Counted from the first letter of the stretch, positions 48,306 through 58,295 are shown. The stretch: DNA of 64,000 nt from Rubrivivax sp. (GCA_030681795.1 JAUXRG010000053.1:85935-149934), one strand, 5' to 3'. Made by a program: numbers and translations. Notes: generated from the letters alone by a model not told the origin.

Positions 48306-49973
48306 TCAGCGCGGGGCGTCGTCCAGGCCGGCGAGCTGCGAAGGGCGCAAGCGTGTGTCGGCCAGCGCGCCGGCCGATTCGAGGATCGGGTAGGCGACCG
48401 AGCAGATCAGCGAGTTGATGCGCTTGAGCTCGCTGATCAGGTCCAGGTGCAGCGAGCTCGTCTCGATGCTCTGCGCGGTGTTGTCCTGCAGCCGCGCGAT
48501 GTGGTTGGCGGCGTAGCTGTGCTCGAGGTCGCGGAAGCGCGCCTTCTCCTCGAGCAGCTTCTGGGCGTCGCGCACATGGCCGTCGAGGAAGACGCTCATG
48601 CCCAGGCGCAGGTTGGCGAGCAGGCATTCGTGGAGGTGGCAGATCTCGGCCATGCCGGCTTCGGAGAAGCGGCGGTTCCTGCGGATCTTCTTGTCCTCGA
48701 TGTCCTGCAGCACGCGCTCGATCGAGTCCCCCATCTGCTCCAGGTTGATGGTGAAGGAAACGATATCGGTCCAGCGCCGGCCTTCGCGCTCGGACAAGGC
48801 CTCGCGCGAGATCTGCGTCAGGTAGAACTTGATCGCCGAGTAGAGCTCGTCGACCGTGTCGTCCATGTGGCGCAGCCGCTCGGCCAGCGCGAGGTCGTTG
48901 TCGCGCAGCACGGGGATCACGCCGCGCAGCATGGTCTCCACCACGTCGGCCAGGTGCAGCGCCTCGCGCGCGGCGCAGCTGATGGCCAGCGAGGGCGTCT
49001 CCAGCGCCGTGTTGTCGAGGTGGCGCGGGCGTTGGCTGTCGGTGGCGACGGCCTTGGGCAGCAGCTTCTCCACGAGCCGGGTCATGGGCCCGGTCAGGCC
49101 CAGGAAGAGCAGCGCCAGCACGACGTTGAAGGCGACATGGAACAGCACCACCTGCAGGTGCACGTCGTCCACGTGGTTCTGCAGCAGCACATGCGCCTCG
49201 CCCAGCCAGGGGATGGCGAGTGCCGCCCCGGTGATCTTGAAGAGCAGGTTGCCCAGCGGCAGGCGGCGCAGCTCGGCCGAGCCCGACGAGGTGACGAGCA
49301 CCGCCAGCAGGCCGCTGCCGATATTGGCGCCCAGCACCAGGCCCAGCGCCACGGTGGCCGGGGTCAGCCCTTGGGCGGTGAGGGTGGCCGTGAGCAGCAC
49401 GATGGCCAGGCTGGAGTAGCTCAGCACGGCGAGCAAGGTGCCGACGAAGATGTCCAGCATCACGTCCTGGGGCAGGGCCACGAGCAGCGCGCGCACCGCC
49501 GGTGCGGCGGTCAGCGGCCGCGTGGCGCCGACGATGAGCTGCAGCGCCAGCGTGATCAGCCCCAGGCCGATGAGCACGCGGCCGAAGCGGCCGACGCTGG
49601 AGCTCTCGCGAGAAACAAAGGTCACCACGCCGACGAAGATGAGCAGCGGCGAGATCCACGACAGATCGAACGAGAACACCGCCACCATCAGCGCGGTGCC
49701 GACATCCGCGCCCAGCATGGCGGCCAGGGCCGGGCCGGTGCCCACCAGGCCGCTGCCGACGAACGAGGCCACGATCAGGCAGGTGGCACTGCTGGACTGC
49801 ACCAGCCCCGTCACGCCCAACCCGGCCAGCGCGGCCGTGAGGCGGTTGCTGAAGCTGCGCGCCAGCACGTCGCGCAGGCTCTCGCCGAACAGGCGCAGCA
49901 CGCCGGTGCGCACGATGTGCGTGCCCCAGACCAGCAAAGCCACGGCGGCGAGCAGATTGAGTAGATGGATCAC
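48306..49973 (-). CDS. Na/Pi cotransporter family protein with PhoU tail
   Basis: The 555-residue membrane protein has the NptA/PNaS repeat signatures GLVQSSSATCLIVASFVGSG and VLSYSSLAIVLLTATL, with LGADVGTALM and LGANIGSGLLAV, about eight transmembrane segments in all. From about residue 340 it continues as a PhoU-like helical domain (AREALHLADVVETMLRGVIP, INLEQMGDSIERVLQDI). It probably moves phosphate with sodium, in either direction, across the inner membrane. It starts MIHLLNLLAAVALLVWGTHI. Confidence 0.87.
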   Translation of the reverse strand: MIHLLNLLAAVALLVWGTHIVRTGVLRLFGESLRDVLARSFSNRLTAALAGLGVTGLVQSSSATCLIVASFVGSGLVGTGPALAAMLGADVGTALMVAVFSFDLSWISPLLIFVGVVTFVSRESSSVGRFGRVLIGLGLITLALQLIVGATRPLTAAPAVRALLVALPQDVMLDIFVGTLLAVLSYSSLAIVLLTATLTAQGLTPATVALGLVLGANIGSGLLAVLVTSSGSAELRRLPLGNLLFKITGAALAIPWLGEAHVLLQNHVDDVHLQVVLFHVAFNVVLALLFLGLTGPMTRLVEKLLPKAVATDSQRPRHLDNTALETPSLAISCAAREALHLADVVETMLRGVIPVLRDNDLALAERLRHMDDTVDELYSAIKFYLTQISREALSEREGRRWTDIVSFTINLEQMGDSIERVLQDIEDKKIRRNRRFSEAGMAEICHLHECLLANLRLGMSVFLDGHVRDAQKLLEEKARFRDLEHSYAANHIARLQDNTAQSIETSSLHLDLISELKRINSLICSVAYPILESAGALADTRLRPSQLAGLDDAPR

Positions 49974-50143
49974 TGGGCGGGGGATGTCCTTGACAGCCAG
50001 GGGATCCTGCGCAGGGTGAAACCCCTTGCGAGCCAGGAGCGGGTCGGTATGTTACGGCGCCCACCAGCGCCCCGACAGCGGGCCGGGGCCGGCGAAAGCC
50101 CACCGCCGCGGAGGGAAGCACGATAAAGACCGGCCTTTTCCGC

Positions 50144-50171
50144 TCAAGCCCGGGGTGCGCCGGGCCGATGA
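50144..50171 (+). promoter_or_regulatory. Possible sigma-28 promoter of the chemoreceptor gene
   Basis: TCAA (50144-50147) and GCCGATGA (50164-50171) are spaced 16 bp, close to the FliA consensus TAAA-N15-GCCGATAA, and lie 44 bp upstream of the receptor's ATG. Two mismatches and one extra base make this tentative. Confidence 0.35.
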
Positions 50172-50214
50172 TGACGAACACCCACGATCGCCTTAGCGAA
50201 AGGCTTGCCCCGTC

Positions 50215-52323
50215 ATGCGCACCAATCTGCCCGTCACCCAGCGCGAACATGCCTTCCCGCCGGGGCAGTTGCTGGTCTCGGTCACCGACTTGAAGGGCCG
50301 CATCGTCTATTGCAACCCGGCCTTCGTGGCCACCTCGGGCTACTCCCGCGAAGAGCTTCTGGGGCAGCCGCACAACCTGATACGGCACCCCGACATGCCA
50401 GCGGAGGCCTTCCGCGACCTCTGGGCCACCGTTGAGGCCGGCCGCCCCTGGCAGGGCGTGGTGAAGAACCGCAGCAAGAGTGGCGATCACTACTGGGTGG
50501 TGGCCAACGTCACGCCCATGATGAGCGGTGAACGCGCCGGCGGCTACCTCTCGGTGCGCAGCGCGCCGACACGGGAGCAGGTGGCCGCGGCCGAGGCGCT
50601 GTACGCCCAGATGCGCCAGGAGGCCGAGCGCGGCCGCCTCGTCACCGGCGTGCAAGGCGGGCAGGTCGTGCGGCTGGACCCGGCAGGGCGTGCCCTGCGG
50701 GCCCTGCGCACGCAATGGTCCCGCTGGGGCCTGGACAGCGCGGTCGGCCTGGCCGTGGTGCTGGGCGCCGGCGCTGCCGCCAGCGCCCTGCCGGCGCTGG
50801 CCTGGGTGCCTCTGGCCCCGGCTTTGGCGGTGGGTGCCGGGTGGCTGGCCTGGCGCCGCCGCGAAGCCGTGCTGCAGGGCGTGCTGGCTGATGTGCTGCG
50901 GCTGGCCGCCGGCGACCTGGCGCACAACCCCGCCAGCGGGGCGTCGGGCAGCCTGGGCGTGCTGCAATTGGCGCTGAACCAGGTCGCGGTGAACCTGCGC
51001 ACCGTGATCGGCGACGTGCGCAGCGAGGTCGTGAACCTGCGCGGCGCGGTGGCCGAGATCGCCTCCGGAAACCAGGATTTGTCTTCGCGCACCGAGGCCC
51101 AGGCCGCGAGCCTGGAGGAGACCGCGGCGTCGATGGAAGAGATCACCGGCACGGTCAAGCAAAGCGCCGCCTCGGCCACAAAGGGTGCCGCCCTGGCCAC
51201 CGAGACCGCCGCCATCGCCCAGCGCAGCCACGACGGCGTGCTCGGCGTGGTGCAGGCCATGGAGGGCATCAGCGACTCGTCGCGCCGCATCGGCGAGATC
51301 ATCCACGTCATCGAGAGCGTGGCTTTCCAGACCAACATCCTGGCGCTCAATGCCGCGGTCGAAGCCGCGCGCGCCGGTGACGCCGGGCGCGGCTTTGCGG
51401 TGGTGGCCGCCGAAGTGCGCAGCCTGGCGCAGCGCACCGCGGGTGCGGCGCGTGAGATCAAGCAGCTCATCAATGAGGCTGGCGAGCGCGTGACCAGCGG
51501 CGCGCAGCAGACGCAGGCCGCGCGCGAGCGCATGCAGGAGGCGCTGCATTCCGTGGAACAGGTGAGCACCTTGCTGGTCGAGATCAACCACGCGGCGCAG
51601 GAGCAGCAGCTCGGCATGTCACAGGTCAACGAAGCCGTCACGCACATGGACGGCATCACGCAGCAGAACGCCGCCATGGTGGAAGAGCTTGCCGCGGCGA
51701 CGCAGGCGCTGGATGGCCAGGTGCTGATGGTCGACGCCGCGATGCGCATCTTCCGCCTGCGCGAGGGCGACGCGCTGGTGTCGGAAACCGACGCCGTGGC
51801 GTTGCGCCGCCAGGCCCAGGCCGAGCCAGGTGCGGCAGGAGACGCCGCCGTCGACCTGAACACCGCGATTGCCGCGCATGTGCGCTGGAAGTCCAAGCTG
51901 CGCAGTGCCGCGTTGCGCGGCTCGCAGCTCGACGCCGAGCAAGTCGCGCGCGACGACTGTTGCCCGCTCGGCCAATGGCTGCACGGCGGCGGGCGCCGCC
52001 AGTGGGGGACGCGGCCGGCGTTCACCGACCTGGTCGACAAGCATGCGCACTTCCATCGACAGGTCGGCGGCGTGGTCAAGTTGGTCAACGCCAAGCAGCG
52101 CGACCAGGCGCTCAAGAGCATGGAAGATGGCACCCCCTTCGCCCAGGCCACACAGGCCACGGTGAGGGCGATCAAGGCCTTGCAGCAGGAAGCGGCGGCG
52201 CCCCGCCTTGCCGCCCGCCCGGCCACCCGGCCGGTGTCGACCGGGCCCACGGCGCCCGCCGCCCAGCCGCGCGCCGCAGCCGCTGTGGCCGCAGGGGCCG
52301 ACGAGGAGTGGACCGCGTTCTGA
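50215..52323 (+). CDS. PAS chemoreceptor with CZB domain
   Basis: The 702-residue protein resembles Aer-type receptors. It has an N-terminal PAS domain ([33 protein letters not shown]), two hydrophobic segments (about 175-215), and the methyl-accepting hairpin with [20 protein letters not shown] and [22 protein letters not shown]-terminal CZB zinc-binding domain follows ([39 protein letters not shown]). It ends in EEWTAF, close to the CheR-binding W-x-x-F tail. It probably senses redox or energy state, with zinc-linked modulation. A candidate sigma-28 promoter lies upstream. Confidence 0.9.
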   Translation: MRTNLPVTQREHAFPPGQLLVSVTDLKGRIVYCNPAFVATSGYSREELLGQPHNLIRHPDMPAEAFRDLWATVEAGRPWQGVVKNRSKSGDHYWVVANVTPMMSGERAGGYLSVRSAPTREQVAAAEALYAQMRQEAERGRLVTGVQGGQVVRLDPAGRALRALRTQWSRWGLDSAVGLAVVLGAGAAASALPALAWVPLAPALAVGAGWLAWRRREAVLQGVLADVLRLAAGDLAHNPASGASGSLGVLQLALNQVAVNLRTVIGDVRSEVVNLRGAVAEIASGNQDLSSRTEAQAASLEETAASMEEITGTVKQSAASATKGAALATETAAIAQRSHDGVLGVVQAMEGISDSSRRIGEIIHVIESVAFQTNILALNAAVEAARAGDAGRGFAVVAAEVRSLAQRTAGAAREIKQLINEAGERVTSGAQQTQAARERMQEALHSVEQVSTLLVEINHAAQEQQLGMSQVNEAVTHMDGITQQNAAMVEELAAATQALDGQVLMVDAAMRIFRLREGDALVSETDAVALRRQAQAEPGAAGDAAVDLNTAIAAHVRWKSKLRSAALRGSQLDAEQVARDDCCPLGQWLHGGGRRQWGTRPAFTDLVDKHAHFHRQVGGVVKLVNAKQRDQALKSMEDGTPFAQATQATVRAIKALQQEAAAPRLAARPATRPVSTGPTAPAAQPRAAAAVAAGADEEWTAF

Positions 52324-52494
52324 CGCCGGCCACAACGCCCGCCAGCCGGGGCGCGGCCACCGGGGCCTGCAATGTGACGGCAGAGTGAAGGGCGCGCAAA
52401 ATCGGCGGCTGGTGCAGCCATCGGCCGGTCCCGGAGCACGAAAGCCGGCCAGGCCTTACGCTTCGCACCCCTCCACGCTGCCGCGAGACCCCGC

Positions 52495-54021
52495 ATGACC
52501 CTGGCCGACCGTTTGCACCGCCTGCCCAAAGCGCAGCTGCTGGGCATGCGCCGTGGCGTCGAGAAGGAAAGCCTGCGCTCGCAGCCCAGCGGCGCGCTGG
52601 CGCTGACGCCTCACCCGGCCGCGCTGGGCGCGCCGCTGACCCACCCGCGCATCACCACCGACTACTGCGAGAGCCAGCTCGAACTCATCACCGGCGTGCA
52701 CGGCAGCGTGCCGGACTGCCTGGCCGAGCTCACACGCATCCACCAGTTCGTCTATCGCACGCTGGCCGCGGCGGGCGCCGAGATGCTGTGGGTCGGCAGC
52801 ATGCCCTGCGGCCTGCCCGCCGACGAGACGATTCCGCTGGGCGTCTACGGCAGCTCCAACCTGGCGCGCGCCAAGAGCGTGTACCGCATGGGGCTGGGCC
52901 ACCGCTACGGGCGGCGCATGCAGACGATCAGCGGCATCCACTACAACTGGTCGATGCCGGGGCTGGACAACGACCAGCACTTCGCGCTGATCCGCAACTT
53001 CCGCCGCCACGCCTTCGTGCTGCTGACGCTGTTCGGCGCCTCGCCGGCGGTGTGCCCGAGCTTCGTGGCCGGGCGGCCGCACGAGCTGCAGACGATGGGC
53101 GAGCACGCCAGGTACCTGCCGCACGCCACCAGCCTGCGCATGGGCCGGCTGGGCTACCAGAGCGAGGCGCAGGCCGAGCTCGCCGTCAGCTTCAACAGCC
53201 TGGAAAGCTATGCCGACACGCTGCACGAGGCGCTGGTGCGGCCCTACCCGGCGTACGAGAAGATCGGCCTGCGCAACCTGGGCGGCGAATACAACCAGCT
53301 CGCCACCACGCTGCTGCAGATCGAGAACGAGTTCTACGGCACCATCCGCCCCAAGCGCGTGATCCGCGTCGGCGAGCGCCCGCTGCACGCGCTGCGCGAA
53401 CGCGGCGTGGAGTACATCGAGGTGCGCTGCATGGACCTCGACCCCTTCGAGCCGGTGGGCATCAATGGCGCCACGATGCGCTTGCTCGACGTCTTCCTGC
53501 TGCACTGTCTGCTCTGCGACAGCCCGCCCGATACGCCCGAGGAGATCGCCGAGCTCGGCCGCAACCAGCACCGCACCGCCTCGCATGGGCGCGAACCGGG
53601 CCTCAAGCTCGAGTGCGGCGGGCAGGAGGTGCTGCTGATGGACTGGGCGGCCGAACTGCTGGCCGATTGCGTGCCGATTGCCACCACGCTGGACGCCGCG
53701 CATGGGGGCCTCGACTACGCACAGGCGCTGGCTGCGGCGCGCGCGTCCCTGGCCGCGCCGCAAACACTGCCCTCGGCGCGCGTGCTCGATGCGATGCGGC
53801 AGGACTTCGAGGGCAGCTACACCGGCTTCATCCGCGCCCAGTCGGCGCAGGCCCGCAACCAGCTGCTGGAGCTGCCCTGGAGCGAGGCGGCGCAGGCCGA
53901 GTTCGAAGCCCTGGCGCGCGAATCGGAGCAAAAGCGCAAGGCCATCGAGGCGGCCGACGACGTGGACTTCGAGACCTTCCGCGTCAACTACCTGGCGGCG
54001 GACCGCCTGAGCCCCGCGTAA
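52495..54021 (+). CDS. gshA: Glutamate-cysteine ligase
   Basis: GshA joins glutamate and cysteine, the first step of glutathione synthesis. The 508-residue protein shows MRRGVEKESLRSQPSGALAL, TTDYCESQLELITG, the substrate-binding region MQTISGIHYNWSMPGL, and GVEYIEVRCMDLDPFEPVGI. This is the gammaproteobacterial-type ligase with the expected length. The ATG at 52495 is chosen. It is a single gene between the receptor and a VapBC module. Confidence 0.92.
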   Translation: MTLADRLHRLPKAQLLGMRRGVEKESLRSQPSGALALTPHPAALGAPLTHPRITTDYCESQLELITGVHGSVPDCLAELTRIHQFVYRTLAAAGAEMLWVGSMPCGLPADETIPLGVYGSSNLARAKSVYRMGLGHRYGRRMQTISGIHYNWSMPGLDNDQHFALIRNFRRHAFVLLTLFGASPAVCPSFVAGRPHELQTMGEHARYLPHATSLRMGRLGYQSEAQAELAVSFNSLESYADTLHEALVRPYPAYEKIGLRNLGGEYNQLATTLLQIENEFYGTIRPKRVIRVGERPLHALRERGVEYIEVRCMDLDPFEPVGINGATMRLLDVFLLHCLLCDSPPDTPEEIAELGRNQHRTASHGREPGLKLECGGQEVLLMDWAAELLADCVPIATTLDAAHGGLDYAQALAAARASLAAPQTLPSARVLDAMRQDFEGSYTGFIRAQSAQARNQLLELPWSEAAQAEFEALARESEQKRKAIEAADDVDFETFRVNYLAADRLSPA

Positions 54022-54064
54022 GGCGCCCAACCCCTGCCGCCGCGGCGCCACGCCCGGCCTCCTG

Positions 54065-54095
54065 ACACGGGTCCAGTGCTACACTGAACCCGTGT
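54065..54095. promoter_or_regulatory. VapBC operator palindrome
   Basis: ACACGGGTCCAGTG (54065-54078) and CACTGAACCCGTGT (54082-54095) form 14-bp arms with a single mismatch and a 3-base spacer, ending 20 bp before the antitoxin ATG. TACACT at 54080-54085 could be the -10 box inside it. This is the expected site for autorepression by the antitoxin-toxin complex. Confidence 0.72.
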
Positions 54096-54115
54096 TGACT
54101 TGGTGAGAGCCTCTG

Positions 54116-54427
54116 ATGTCCAACCTCACTCTGGTCATCGACGACAAACTGCTGCGCGAAGCGCGCGTCAGGGCGCTGCAGCAAGGCACCAGCGTGAATG
54201 AAATCTGCCGCCAGGCGATCGCGCGCTTTGCCGCGCCGGCGGGCGAGAGCGACGATTTCATGGCGCAACTCAGCGCCCTGTCGGCGCGCATCAGCAAACG
54301 CGGCAAGACGCTGCCGATGTGGCCGAACCGCCAGGCCATGTACGACGAGGCCATGGCCGAACGCCTGCCCACGCTGTGGGCCACGCTGGACAGGAAGCCG
54401 GGGTCGGCGGGGGGTCGCGCGCGGTGA
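54116..54427 (+). CDS. VapB-type antitoxin
   Basis: The 103-residue protein opens MSNLTLVIDDKLLREARVRA with the pattern of a ribbon-helix-helix DNA-binding domain (VIDDKLLREARVRALQQGTS, then VNEICRQAI). The C-terminal half is the probable toxin-binding arm. It overlaps the PIN toxin gene by four bases (GTGA). A strong palindrome lies just upstream and is its probable operator. Confidence 0.8.
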   Translation: MSNLTLVIDDKLLREARVRALQQGTSVNEICRQAIARFAAPAGESDDFMAQLSALSARISKRGKTLPMWPNRQAMYDEAMAERLPTLWATLDRKPGSAGGRAR

Positions 54428-54936
54428 GGGCCTTCTTCGACAGCAACGTCATCGTTGATGCGCTGGCCGCGGACGACGCCGCGCGCCGGGCTGGGGCGCT
54501 GCAGCTGATCGCGCGGCATGTGGCCGACAAGAGCTTCGTGATCAGCACGCAGGTGTTGCTCGAGACCTTCAATGTGCTGACCCGCAAGAAGGGCGCGGCC
54601 TCGGCGGATGTCTTGGCGGCGCTGCGCCTGTTGGCGCAGCACGAGGTGGTGGCACCGGATGCCCAGGCCACCTTGCGCGCACTCGAGTTGGCGGTGGGCC
54701 ACAAGCTCTCGATCTGGGACGCCCTCGTCGTGCAAGCGGCGCTGGAGGCCGGCTGCGACACGCTGTACTCCGAAGACCTGCAAGCCGGCCGGCGCTTCGG
54801 CTCGTTGGAGGTGGTGAACCCGTTCGACTTGGCCACGCGAGAGCCGGTGCCCGCGCCACGGGCGGGTGCACGGGCCAAGCCGGCTGCTGCGGCGCCCACC
54901 CGCGGCGCCGCCGCAAAGGCCCGCCGCGGACGCTGA
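54424..54936 (+). CDS. VapC-type PIN toxin
   Basis: The 170-residue protein has PIN motifs FFDSNVIVDALAADD (first acidic residue), VISTQVLLETFNVL (Glu), LSIWDALVVQAAL (third acidic cluster) and LYSEDLQAGRRFG (fourth). It is probably an RNase that cleaves tRNA or other RNA until neutralised by the upstream VapB. An Ala/Pro/Arg-rich tail of about 30 residues after LATREPV is unusual for VapC. The GTG overlaps the antitoxin stop. Confidence 0.85.
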   Translation: MRAFFDSNVIVDALAADDAARRAGALQLIARHVADKSFVISTQVLLETFNVLTRKKGAASADVLAALRLLAQHEVVAPDAQATLRALELAVGHKLSIWDALVVQAALEAGCDTLYSEDLQAGRRFGSLEVVNPFDLATREPVPAPRAGARAKPAAAAPTRGAAAKARRGR

Positions 54937-54960
54937 ATTGCGTCGCGCCGGGCTTGGGGC

Positions 54961-56451
54961 CTATTCGGCTCCGCCGCCGGCGCCGTCGCCGCCACCACCC
55001 GCGCCGCCTGGCCCTTGCCTCGCGATGCGGTCCACGAGTGCGTCGAGCACCGGCCGGGCGTGGCTGGCGCGCTCGTGGTTGACCATCATCGCCACCGCCC
55101 AGGGGCGACCCTGGGGGTCTTTCACATAGCCGGCCAACGCCACCACGTTGCGCAGCGTGCCGGTCTTCAGCCGCGCCCAGCCGGTGGCCGGGCTGTCCTT
55201 GAGCCGCGAGCGCATCGTGCCGTCCACGCCGGCCACGGGCAGGCTCATCACCAACTCGGCGGCGTGGCGCCCGCGCCAGGCGGCCGCTAGCATCGAAGCC
55301 AGTTGCAGCGGCGTGACGCGTTCGCTGCGCGACAGGCCCGAGCCGTTGTCCAGCACCAGGCCGGCATCGCCGATGCCCTGTTCAGCCAGCCAGGCGCGCA
55401 CCTCCTGCGCGGCGAGCTCGGCGGTGGTGGCCTGCGGCGCCTGCGCCATGCGCGCCAGACCCAGCGAGAGAAAGAGCAGCCGCGCCTGGGCGTTGTCCGA
55501 CTGCTTGTTCATGCGGCGCAGCACCTCGCCCCAGGGGCGGCCTTCGTGGCGCACGAGCAAGCGCGTGCCCTCGGGCGCGGCGGCCTCGCGGGCACGGCCG
55601 GCCCAGCTGCCGCCGAGCTCTTGCCAGAGCGCGCGGAAGAGCCGCTCGGTGAGCTCCTGCCGGTCGATCAGCTGCAGCGCGGTGCGCTGGGTGCAGCCCT
55701 TGGGGAAACCGCCTTGCAGCTCGATCTGCGTGCGGCCTTCGTGCCGCAGCACTTTCGCGGGTTGCCAGTCGTCGTCCCAGTCCTTGCAGGCGCGATCGGT
55801 CAGCGCCATGCTGCTGGTGAACTCGATGCCCGGCAGCGGTGGCACCGTGCTCGCACGCACCGTGCCCTCGACACTGCTGATCTCCAGCGGCAGCAGGCTG
55901 CCGGCAAGCTGCAGGGCGTCGGGGATGACGTTGTAGGCGAACTCGGGGGTCTCGTCGAAGGGCGGCCGGCCGAGGTCCATGCGCGCGGGGCGGAACAGCG
56001 TGCGGTCCACCAGCAGGTCGCCCCGGAGGTGCTGCACGCCGCGCTGGCGCAGGTCCACGAGCAGGGCCCAGAAGCGGGCCACGTCGAGCTCGGGGTCGGC
56101 GCCGCCCTTGAGCACCAGGTCGCCCTGCAACTCGCTGCCCTGCAGCGGCGCGGCCGTGCGCAGCTCGGTATAGCCGCGGTGGTTGGGGCCCAGGCGGTCC
56201 AGCGCCACGATGCTGGTCACCACCTTCATGGCCGAACCGGGCTGCATCGGCACATTCGCCCGGTAGCGCCAGGGCGCGGCCGCATGACCCAGCGGCAGGG
56301 CCACCGCGGCCAGCGCGTCGGCTGGCACGCCGGCCTGGGCCAGCGCCTGCTGCACGGCCGCGGGCAAGGTCTCGCGTGGCGTGGGCTGGGGCGTGGCGCA
56401 GGCCGTCAGGAGGGCGGCCAGGGCGAGCGGCAGGGTACGGCGCAGCAGCAT
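54961..56451 (-). CDS. dacB: D-alanyl-D-alanine carboxypeptidase/endopeptidase (PBP4 type)
   Basis: PBP4 trims or opens peptidoglycan cross-links in the periplasm. The 496-residue protein starts MLLRRTLPLALAALLTACAT, a lipoprotein-like signal. The S13 peptidase motifs are complete: SAMK (residues about 73-76), SDN in NKQSDNAQARLL (about 319) and KTGT in WARLKTGTLRNVV (about 428). It ends in a Gly-rich tail. It is divergent from the amino-sugar kinase gene with a 38-bp gap, so the two share a promoter region. Confidence 0.9.
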   Translation of the reverse strand: MLLRRTLPLALAALLTACATPQPTPRETLPAAVQQALAQAGVPADALAAVALPLGHAAAPWRYRANVPMQPGSAMKVVTSIVALDRLGPNHRGYTELRTAAPLQGSELQGDLVLKGGADPELDVARFWALLVDLRQRGVQHLRGDLLVDRTLFRPARMDLGRPPFDETPEFAYNVIPDALQLAGSLLPLEISSVEGTVRASTVPPLPGIEFTSSMALTDRACKDWDDDWQPAKVLRHEGRTQIELQGGFPKGCTQRTALQLIDRQELTERLFRALWQELGGSWAGRAREAAAPEGTRLLVRHEGRPWGEVLRRMNKQSDNAQARLLFLSLGLARMAQAPQATTAELAAQEVRAWLAEQGIGDAGLVLDNGSGLSRSERVTPLQLASMLAAAWRGRHAAELVMSLPVAGVDGTMRSRLKDSPATGWARLKTGTLRNVVALAGYVKDPQGRPWAVAMMVNHERASHARPVLDALVDRIARQGPGGAGGGGDGAGGGAE

Positions 56452-56489
56452 CGCGGCATTGTCGCGCCGCCTGCCCTCAAAATCGCCCC

Positions 56490-57413
56490 ATGGTGACCGA
56501 CACGCCAACCCCTACGCCCCCACCGGCCGGCCTGGGCCTGGACGCCGGCGGCACGCGCACGCGCTGGGCGCTGGGCGGCGCCGACGGCGCGCTGATCGCC
56601 CAGGGGCAGGCCGCGGGCTGGTCGGGCCTGCAGCTCGATTCCACCGAAGGCCGCGCGCAGATCGCCGCCACGCTCGGTGAGATCGCCCGCGCCAGCGGCC
56701 CGGTGCGCGCGGTGGTCGCCGGCGTGACCGGGTTCGACGCCACGCAGGGGCCTGCCTTCTGCGCCCTGGCGGCCAGCGCGTTCGGTGTCGCGCCGGCGGC
56801 CGTGCGCGCCTTCAGCGATATCGAGCTGGCCTGCCACGCCGCCTTCGCCCCCGGCGAGGGCTATGTGGTCTATGCCGGCACGGGCTCCGTCGCCGCCTTC
56901 ATCGACGCGCAGGGCGCGCTGCACCGCGCCGGCGGGCGCGGCGTGGTCATCGACGACGCCGGCGGCGGCCACTGGATCGCGCGCCAGGCGCTGCGCCAGA
57001 TCTGGCGTGCCGAGGACGAGGCGCCCGGCGCCTGGCAGGCCTCGCCCCTGGCGCGGCGGGTCTTCGAACAGATCGGCGGCAGCGACTGGGCAGCCACGCG
57101 GCGCTGGGCCTACGGCGCCAGCCGCGGCGAGCTCGGCACGCTGGCGCTGGCCGTGGCCGCGGCGGCCGAAGACGACCCCGCGGCACTGGCCCTGCTGCAC
57201 GAGGCGGGCCGCGAACTGGCGCGCCTGGGCGCGGCGCTCACCCACCGTTTCGGGCCGCGGCCGCTGGCGCTGGCCGGGCGCGTCTTCGAGTTGCACCCGG
57301 CCATCGAACAAAACCTGCGCGCCGCGCTGCCCGCGGGCAGCGAACTGCGCCGCAGCCGCCTTCCTGCACACCACACCGCGGCCCGCCTGGCGGCGCAAAG
57401 GACGACTCCATGA
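56490..57413 (+). CDS. BadF/BadG-type amino-sugar kinase
   Basis: The 307-residue ASKHA-fold protein has the phosphate-1 motif GLGLDAGGTRTRWALGG, GVTGFDATQG, the adenosine region VVYAGTGSVAAFI, and VVIDDAGGGHWIARQALRQI. Relatives phosphorylate N-acetylglucosamine or N-acetylmuramic acid. Given amiD and murQ downstream, it may make MurNAc-6-phosphate for MurQ, as MurK does in clostridia; that is inference. It overlaps amiD by four bases (ATGA). Confidence 0.75.
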   Translation: MVTDTPTPTPPPAGLGLDAGGTRTRWALGGADGALIAQGQAAGWSGLQLDSTEGRAQIAATLGEIARASGPVRAVVAGVTGFDATQGPAFCALAASAFGVAPAAVRAFSDIELACHAAFAPGEGYVVYAGTGSVAAFIDAQGALHRAGGRGVVIDDAGGGHWIARQALRQIWRAEDEAPGAWQASPLARRVFEQIGGSDWAATRRWAYGASRGELGTLALAVAAAAEDDPAALALLHEAGRELARLGAALTHRFGPRPLALAGRVFELHPAIEQNLRAALPAGSELRRSRLPAHHTAARLAAQRTTP

Positions 57414-58246
57414 TCCAGACCTTCTTGCGCGGCGCCGTGCTCTTCGCCGCCGCGATGCTGGCCGGCTGCGCCAGCTTCACCACCACCGAAGGCGGCGTGC
57501 CCATCGACGCCAGCCATACCGCCACGGGGCAGGACAGCCGCGTGCTGTTCCTCGTCCTGCACTACACGGTGGCGGACTTCCCGGGCTCGATGAAGATCCT
57601 CACCGAGCAGCAGGTCTCGTCGCACTACCTGCTCAGCGACGGGTCGCCGCCGCGCATCTACCGGCTGGTCGACGAGAACCGGCGCGCCTGGCACTCGGGC
57701 GCCAGCGGCTGGAAGGAAAACCGCCGGCTCAATTCCAGCTCCATCGGCATCGAGATCGTGCATCCGGGGTTCGTGCCCGGGCCCGCGGACGAGCAGGATT
57801 CGCAGCGCACTTTCGTGCCCTTCCCGCCCGCGCAGATCGACGCGCTGGTGCCGCTCATCCAGGACATCGCCCGGCGCCACCAGATCCTGCCCGAGCGCAT
57901 CCTCGGCCATGGCGAAGTCACCCCTTCGTACAAGGTCGACCCCGGCCCGACCTTCCCCTGGAAGCGCCTGTCCGAGCTCGGCATCACGCCGCCCTGGCCC
58001 GACGCCGCGCGCGTGGCCGAGCAGCGCGCGCTCTTCGACGCGGCGCTGCCCGACATCACCTGGTTCCAGAAGACGCTGGCCCGGCACGGCTACCCGATCG
58101 AGGTGACCGGCCAGATGGACAAGCAGACGCAGCGCGTGCTGATGAACTTCCAGATGCGCTACCGCCCGGAAAAGTACGACGGCCAGCCCGACGCCGAGAG
58201 CGCGGCGCTGCTGGACGTGCTGACGCGCGCGGCCAATCCGCAGTGA
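57410..58246 (+). CDS. amiD: AmiD-like N-acetylmuramoyl-L-alanine amidase, lipoprotein
   Basis: The enzyme cleaves the stem peptide from MurNAc or anhydro-MurNAc. The 278-residue protein has a lipobox (AAMLAGCASF), an amidase_2 domain with zinc-ligand LVLHYTVADF, SIGIEIVHPGF and ILGHGEVTPSYKVDPGPTFP. A C-terminal peptidoglycan-binding domain follows (QKTLARHGYPIEVTGQMDKQ). This is the layout of outer-membrane AmiD. It is coupled to the upstream kinase. Confidence 0.87.
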   Translation: MIQTFLRGAVLFAAAMLAGCASFTTTEGGVPIDASHTATGQDSRVLFLVLHYTVADFPGSMKILTEQQVSSHYLLSDGSPPRIYRLVDENRRAWHSGASGWKENRRLNSSSIGIEIVHPGFVPGPADEQDSQRTFVPFPPAQIDALVPLIQDIARRHQILPERILGHGEVTPSYKVDPGPTFPWKRLSELGITPPWPDAARVAEQRALFDAALPDITWFQKTLARHGYPIEVTGQMDKQTQRVLMNFQMRYRPEKYDGQPDAESAALLDVLTRAANPQ

Positions 58247-58295
58247 GCGGGGCCCCGGGGGTGGGCGCTGACGGGCAAGCCGAAAGGCCGGCGCA

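Noticed and set aside
47242..51591. A 1449-codon minus-strand frame spanning ProQ, the transporter and the receptor
   Set aside because: Only the last 326 codons (ProQ) are real. The rest is an uninterrupted shadow opposite or across well-supported genes, with no motifs.
54095..54100. TTGACT as a -35 box for the VapBC module
   Set aside because: A -10 at the right distance would fall inside the antitoxin coding sequence. The TACACT inside the palindrome is a better promoter element.
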